From NCBI GenBank assembly GCA_017413145.1, contig JAFPUX010000060.1:1-9112 (forward strand): a stretch of 9,112 bases of DNA. Direction: 5' to 3'. This DNA is from Kiritimatiellia bacterium. GTDB lineage: Bacteria; Verrucomicrobiota; Kiritimatiellia; RFP12; UBA3636. Shown here one piece after another: positions 6,901 through 9,112 of the stretch. The notes under the pieces are model-generated. The model had not been told where the DNA came from. It searched no databases and saw only the letters and a list, made by a program, of their open reading frames with translations. Numbering within the stretch: the first letter of the stretch is position 1; each line of letters begins with the position of its first letter. Made by a program: the position numbers and the translations under genes.

Positions 6901-7131
6901 GGCGTCTGGCGCGTCAAATCCGTCAAAAACAACCAATCCGGCATTGCGTTGGATCTCGTTGCCCCGTTCGCGATCAAAGTCGTCAACAAGAGTCCGTGCT
7001 CGCGCATCAACGCGAAACTTGCGACGATGATCCGCGACGGAATGAGAGTTCTCGAGCCCCGTTACACCGGAATCAGCCTGTGTCCTACCACTTCGTCGAC
7101 ATCTCAGAGTCCGGCGCCGTCGTCTCCGTAA
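3919..7131 (+). CDS. cas9: CRISPR-associated endonuclease Cas9, type II-C, 1070 aa
   Basis: The RNA-guided nuclease that cuts DNA matching a spacer using crRNA and tracrRNA. RuvC-I carries Asp17 (LGIHLDVGHASVGWAV). An Arg-rich bridge helix spans about 55-85. The REC lobe includes WSVLRWYAHNRGYDGN (120-135) and a CPVSGRKLPLKATPEFLLYR segment near 276, typical of small Cas9s. RuvC-II has Glu534 (VTIEMARDL). The HNH domain has CPYTG at Cys597, the catalytic His618 (VDLDHILPRS) and Asn641 (TEVNRMKG), 23 residues apart as in other small Cas9s. RuvC-III has His794-His795 and Asp798 (HHAVDAITLG). About 830-1070 is the divergent WED/PAM-interacting region, ending with a GNLISVPRGTYQGVWRV stretch near 985-1001. 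All nuclease residues are intact. The size and the absence of csn2 and cas4 indicate II-C. The last 52 nt overlap cas1, so the Ser/Thr/Pro-rich C-terminal tail is read from cas1 sequence. The PAM cannot be predicted. Confidence 0.97.
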   Translation: MSTENSKKKETLGIHLDVGHASVGWAVTALRPEAEAFLEILGTGVVLFPADDCLAFQRRAFRRQRRHIRATRQRIARMKALLLAKGVLSEKELDANTTASPWKLAAAALRGRRLSWIELWSVLRWYAHNRGYDGNVLSCLRSGRGVDLDDIKKNEAARAAMEQYGTSTMAETMCAFFDIDPSQGKSSSGKRFKGLNLSFDRKVVESEATRILEAHVGALPGLDRDLVHLLVASPVTEPACLRGRSGLPFRVPARFWGGVLFGQLAPRFDNRLIGHCPVSGRKLPLKATPEFLLYRWAMMLANTRVGEDNRPLTADERKALTKLVETVGGFTKRDYKKAVAETTGEKAGNIDALLLAPDADKSLVCYPGLYALHKNGLDAWLDPADARRVSHRLFRGKTFRVRDVVAKVPESRRSDFGEWFRTAAAKGRGKRKTDEERLEAQIAAELPSGRAPYAREVLVKAAEQALSGVDPREMGGILYRDATKADAISEEQIDRETNNHLVRHRVKILLRLLKDIVHDYAENNPARVAQVTIEMARDLKDLSGKTNKEIESEMALRTAQHNRVAKQLAEHLGCDVSKISAGLIRKARVADDLGFTCPYTGAVYDLQDVVSKHVDLDHILPRSQRTTDSLDSMALTFTEVNRMKGARSGLEFVRECGGRRVPGRENLVVLTEAEYRERIENLRPARPSSFPDDVRRRERRKENLLRLRATDAAMTEGMLTRTSFITTLAAKAIRGYFADCGRMPRIVSVPGRVTAFFRMEWKLLGLLARTDPRILDENGDLRLKSEIRDITHMHHAVDAITLGLAATLLPADGSFWATVCKRRVSAEEETALRRLGVFRFSANHEPHLVDLPRFLADSISAKLGEKRVVVHQPRERRGLLLEQKAWGIAKEEGDKIVIRQRAWDEKGNRIPPKTQTVQRSAVFGLDPECGNGKLKAIKGVLIRNGNYGVALSPTPVVIPVFKVWKTLGEMKGRDGIPSVVRNGNLISVPRGTYQGVWRVKSVKNNQSGIALDLVAPFAIKVVNKSPCSRINAKLATMIRDGMRVLEPRYTGISLCPTTSSTSQSPAPSSP

Positions 7132-8006
7132 AGGACCGGCAGCTCGTTTGCAAAACGAAGGACGGCACGAGCCGCTCCATCCCGTTGGAAGACGCCGGCG
7201 CCGTGCTCGTGACGGCGTTTTCCGCTCTTCTCCACAACAGTTTCCTCGTCGAGGCGGCGAAATCGAAAACCGCGGTCGTCTTCTGCGAACGTTTCCGGCC
7301 CGTTTCGATTCTTCTTCCGGTTTCCCGCGGGGCGGACACGTTGTTGACCCGCGCCCAGATTTCATCGTCGACGCGACTGCGCGAGGCCGTTTGGCGGAAG
7401 ACCGTCGACGCCAAGCTCGCGAACCAGTTTTCCCTGTTGACCGAGTTGTCGGCCGAAGAAAAGCTGCTGGAGGAGTTTCGGTGCTGTGCCCGACGGATAG
7501 ATCCGGGGAGGGAGGGCAATTGCGCCCGGATCTATTGGAACGGAATAGCCGTCCGGCTTGGACGCGAAGGCTTTCGGCGTGGACGGGAAGGCGACGGGTT
7601 GAACGCACTTCTCAATTACGGTTACGGCGTGCTCCTCACACGCATCCTGCAAAGACTGCTCGCCACCGGGCTCGATCCAATGTACGGCGTGGGACATGCC
7701 GTCCGGGAAAGGGCTGCTCCGCTGGCGTACGATCTGATGGAACCGTTCCGTCCCGCATTCGACCGGGCCGTCGTTCAATGGGGCGAGATCTGTCTTGCGG
7801 AAGGACGTCCGCTTGACGTGAATGCGGACTTCAAACGGGCGGTCTTGGGCGTCCTGCAAAGTCGTCACCCTATGGAAAAAGGGCCGACCGTTTCCGTGGA
7901 TGTCGCGATTGAGCGAACGATCGCAAGCCTGAAGTCCGCATTCCTGTCGGGAAAACCGACGGCATACAAACCATGGACACGCAGAAGTTCAAGATGGGAT
8001 GGTTGA
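7080..8006 (+). CDS. cas1: CRISPR-associated endonuclease/integrase Cas1, 308 aa
   Basis: The catalytic subunit of the Cas1-Cas2 integrase that inserts new spacers at the leader-end repeat. The N-terminal beta domain begins SYHFVDISESGAVVSVKD and resembles type II Cas1 (YRTVVIS...). The helical domain holds the metal-binding residues Glu145 (REGNCARIYW), His206 (DPMYGVGHAVRE) and Glu221 in DLMEPFRPAFD, with LNALLNYGYGVLL between the first two. No in-frame ATG precedes the homologous region. The start is therefore GTG 7080, which places Ser-Tyr-His at residues 2-4 as expected for the family. There is no strong Shine-Dalgarno, and it starts inside cas9, so translation is probably coupled. The length is normal for type II Cas1. 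It overlaps cas2 by 34 nt. Confidence 0.95.
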   Translation: MSYHFVDISESGAVVSVKDRQLVCKTKDGTSRSIPLEDAGAVLVTAFSALLHNSFLVEAAKSKTAVVFCERFRPVSILLPVSRGADTLLTRAQISSSTRLREAVWRKTVDAKLANQFSLLTELSAEEKLLEEFRCCARRIDPGREGNCARIYWNGIAVRLGREGFRRGREGDGLNALLNYGYGVLLTRILQRLLATGLDPMYGVGHAVRERAAPLAYDLMEPFRPAFDRAVVQWGEICLAEGRPLDVNADFKRAVLGVLQSRHPMEKGPTVSVDVAIERTIASLKSAFLSGKPTAYKPWTRRSSRWDG

Positions 8007-8308
8007 TGGTCTGCTTCGACCTGCCGGTGCTCACGAAGTCCCAGCGGAAGACGGCAACGAAGTTCCGGAAATGGCTTCTCGACGATGGCTACCAGATGAT
8101 CCAGTGGAGCGTCTATGCGCGTCCATGCGTCACGTTCGCCCGTCAGGAGACGCATCTTCGTCGCTTGGAAGCAGTTGTTCCGGACGAAGGTTCCATCCGT
8201 GCCCTTTTCGTTACGCGGGCTCAGTGGGAACGCGCGTATTCCATCAAAGGAGCGCCGGCCAAGGATCATCCTCCCGAAAAGATGCCCGAACAAATCCTTC
8301 TTTGGTAG
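7973..8308 (+). CDS. cas2: CRISPR-associated protein Cas2, 111 aa
   Basis: The structural partner of Cas1 in spacer acquisition, forming the dimer that bridges two Cas1 dimers. The ferredoxin-like core is visible as strand MVCFDLPV with Asp16 (the conserved Asp of the first strand). The helix KSQRKTATKFRKWLLDDGY follows, then QMIQWSVYARPC, which matches the family MxQxSVY pattern. The downstream strand ALFVTRAQW and a proline-rich end complete the protein. ATG 7973 lies inside the end of cas1. An alternative ATG at 7994 (residue 8) would give 104 aa and also retain the whole fold. Neither has a convincing Shine-Dalgarno, in line with translation coupled to cas1. Only 2 nt separate its stop codon from the first, degenerate CRISPR repeat. 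Confidence 0.93.
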   Translation: MDTQKFKMGWLMVCFDLPVLTKSQRKTATKFRKWLLDDGYQMIQWSVYARPCVTFARQETHLRRLEAVVPDEGSIRALFVTRAQWERAYSIKGAPAKDHPPEKMPEQILLW

Positions 8309-8310
8309 AA

Positions 8311-8346
8311 CGGAGTTTGAACTCAAAAAGGGGTCTACGGCAAAGC
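8311..8346 (-). repeat. Degenerate terminal CRISPR repeat
   Basis: Its last 28 nt (plus strand) follow the repeat with two changes, GGGG for GTGG and TACGG for TATGG. The first 8 nt are mostly diverged. The change TATGG to TACGG lies in the tracrRNA-pairing segment, so a crRNA using this copy may pair less well. It starts 2 nt after the cas2 stop. Confidence 0.85.
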
Positions 8347-8376
8347 GGGAAGGTCATCGACAAGGTGCACGACAAC

Positions 8377-8412
8377 GTTTGGCCAATCTCAAAAAGTGGT
8401 CTATGGCAAAGC
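8377..8412 (-). repeat. Second, partly degenerate CRISPR repeat
   Basis: It differs from the older repeat form at three positions near its plus-strand start (GGCCAATCTC in place of GGCTGAACTC). The tracrRNA-pairing half is intact, so processing is probably unaffected. Confidence 0.85.
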
Positions 8413-9112
8413 CAGGAGGTCGCGCCGTGAGTACCGAGCTAGTGTGGCTGAACTCAAAAAGTGGTCTATGGCAAAGCGTCGCATATTCGTTCTCGAGAAC
8501 CGAGGAAGTTTGGCTGAACTCAAAAAGTGGTCTATGGCAAAGCCCGCCGAGTACACGCGAGCCTGCCGGCTCTGTTTGGCTGAACTCAAAAAGTGGTCTA
8601 TGGCAAAGCGACGGTTCCGGAAAGCGCAAGCGCGGCGGAGTTTGGCTGAACTCAAAAAGTGGTCTATGGCAAAGCGCCGCGCGCATGGACCTCGTGATGA
8701 GCTGGGGTTGGCTGAACTCAAAAAGTGGTCTATGGCAAAGCTACGCCGTCTGGAAGGGCAAGGATGGCGCGGTTGGCTGAACTCAAAAAGTGGTCTATGG
8801 CAAAGCGCCGCATAGACGCGCTAGAGAACGCCGTGCGGTTGGCTGAACTCAAAAAGTGGTCTATGGCAAAGCGCGCCGCGACGAATGGCCTTGACGAGAA
8901 GCGGTTGGCTGAACTCAAAAAGTGGTCTATGGCAAAGCCTCGAAGGGCCGACCGAATTCTTCAAGCGGGTTGGCTGAACTCAAAAAGTGGTCTATGGCAA
9001 AGCGCGACCGCGTTGCCGAGCGACGGCGCGGAGGTTGGCTGAACTCAAAAAGTGGTCTATGGCAAAGCATCATCCAGCGCGAGAGCGACGAGAACCTGGT
9101 TGGCTGAACTCA

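Larger units (their letters stand above)
8311..9112 (-). CRISPR. Type II-C CRISPR array, 36-bp repeats, continues past the window
   Basis: Repeat starts are 8311, 8377, 8442, 8508, 8574, 8640, 8706, 8771, 8837, 8903, 8968, 9033 and 9098. The last is cut after 15 nt. The 12 spacers are 29 or 30 bp and all differ. On the plus strand a unit begins GGTTGGCTGAACTC or GTTTGGCTGAACTC and ends GGTCTATGGCAAAGC. On the transcribed minus strand it begins GCTTTGCCATAGACCAC, the part that pairs with the tracrRNA. The first two repeats are degenerate, marking the cas2 end as the old (trailer) end. The leader should lie beyond 9112. No -10 box is visible in the repeat ends, unlike the Neisseria type II-C repeats. 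Confidence 0.98.

Noticed and set aside
8354..9107. Open frames on both strands encoding repeated ELKKWSMAK-, LNSKSGLWQS- or CHRPLFEFSQT-like peptides
   Set aside because: They are translations of the CRISPR repeats. A 36-bp repeat plus a 30-bp spacer is 66 bp, a multiple of three, so frames stay open over several units. They are not protein repeats.
8311..9112. crRNA transcription from the plus strand (away from cas2)
   Set aside because: The tracrRNA anti-repeat would then pair with the 3' end of the repeat rather than the segment next to the spacer, and the tracrRNA would have to run into cas9 without its terminator. The minus-strand reading satisfies both.

Overview
The window comes from a GC-rich bacterium. 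It holds two blocks: about 3.5 kb of ordinary chromosomal genes on the left, and a complete type II-C CRISPR-Cas locus on the right that runs off the window end. The phylum cannot be fixed from sequence alone. The gene mix and a recurring promoter/start motif would fit the Verrucomicrobiota/Kiritimatiellota side of bacteria, but that is a weak inference.

Left block (1-3523). Three minus-strand genes lie in a row. They are panD (aspartate 1-decarboxylase), a small protein with a ParB/Srx-type domain, and tcdA (tRNA t6A dehydratase, which runs off the left edge). The gap between panD and the ParB-like gene contains two sets of very short tandem repeats. Divergent from panD is a plus-strand aldo/keto reductase fused to a C-terminal two-[4Fe-4S] ferredoxin module. 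A convergent minus-strand YgjV-family membrane protein follows it. The reductase and the ygjV-like gene appear to have start codons 7 nt downstream of an extended -10 box, which suggests leaderless mRNAs.

Right block (about 3670-9112). The plus-strand operon is cas9 (1070 aa, all RuvC and HNH catalytic residues present), cas1 (GTG start, 52-nt overlap with cas9) and cas2 (34-nt overlap with cas1). No csn2 or cas4 is visible. The array starts 2 nt after the cas2 stop. It has 12 complete 36-bp repeats, a 13th cut by the window end, and 12 spacers of 29-30 bp.

The RNA half of the system can be read directly. Upstream of cas9, on the minus strand, lies an anti-repeat matching the 5' end of the minus-strand repeat at 14 of 17 positions. 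A TTGACA-N18-TAGAAT promoter in front of it overlaps the cas9 start codon. Behind it are a hairpin and a strong intrinsic terminator, which together define a tracrRNA of about 115 nt. Its pairing geometry shows that crRNAs are made from the minus strand, so the array is transcribed towards cas2 and its leader lies beyond the right edge. Degenerate repeats at the cas2 end and a repeat-sequence switch along the array agree with this polarity.
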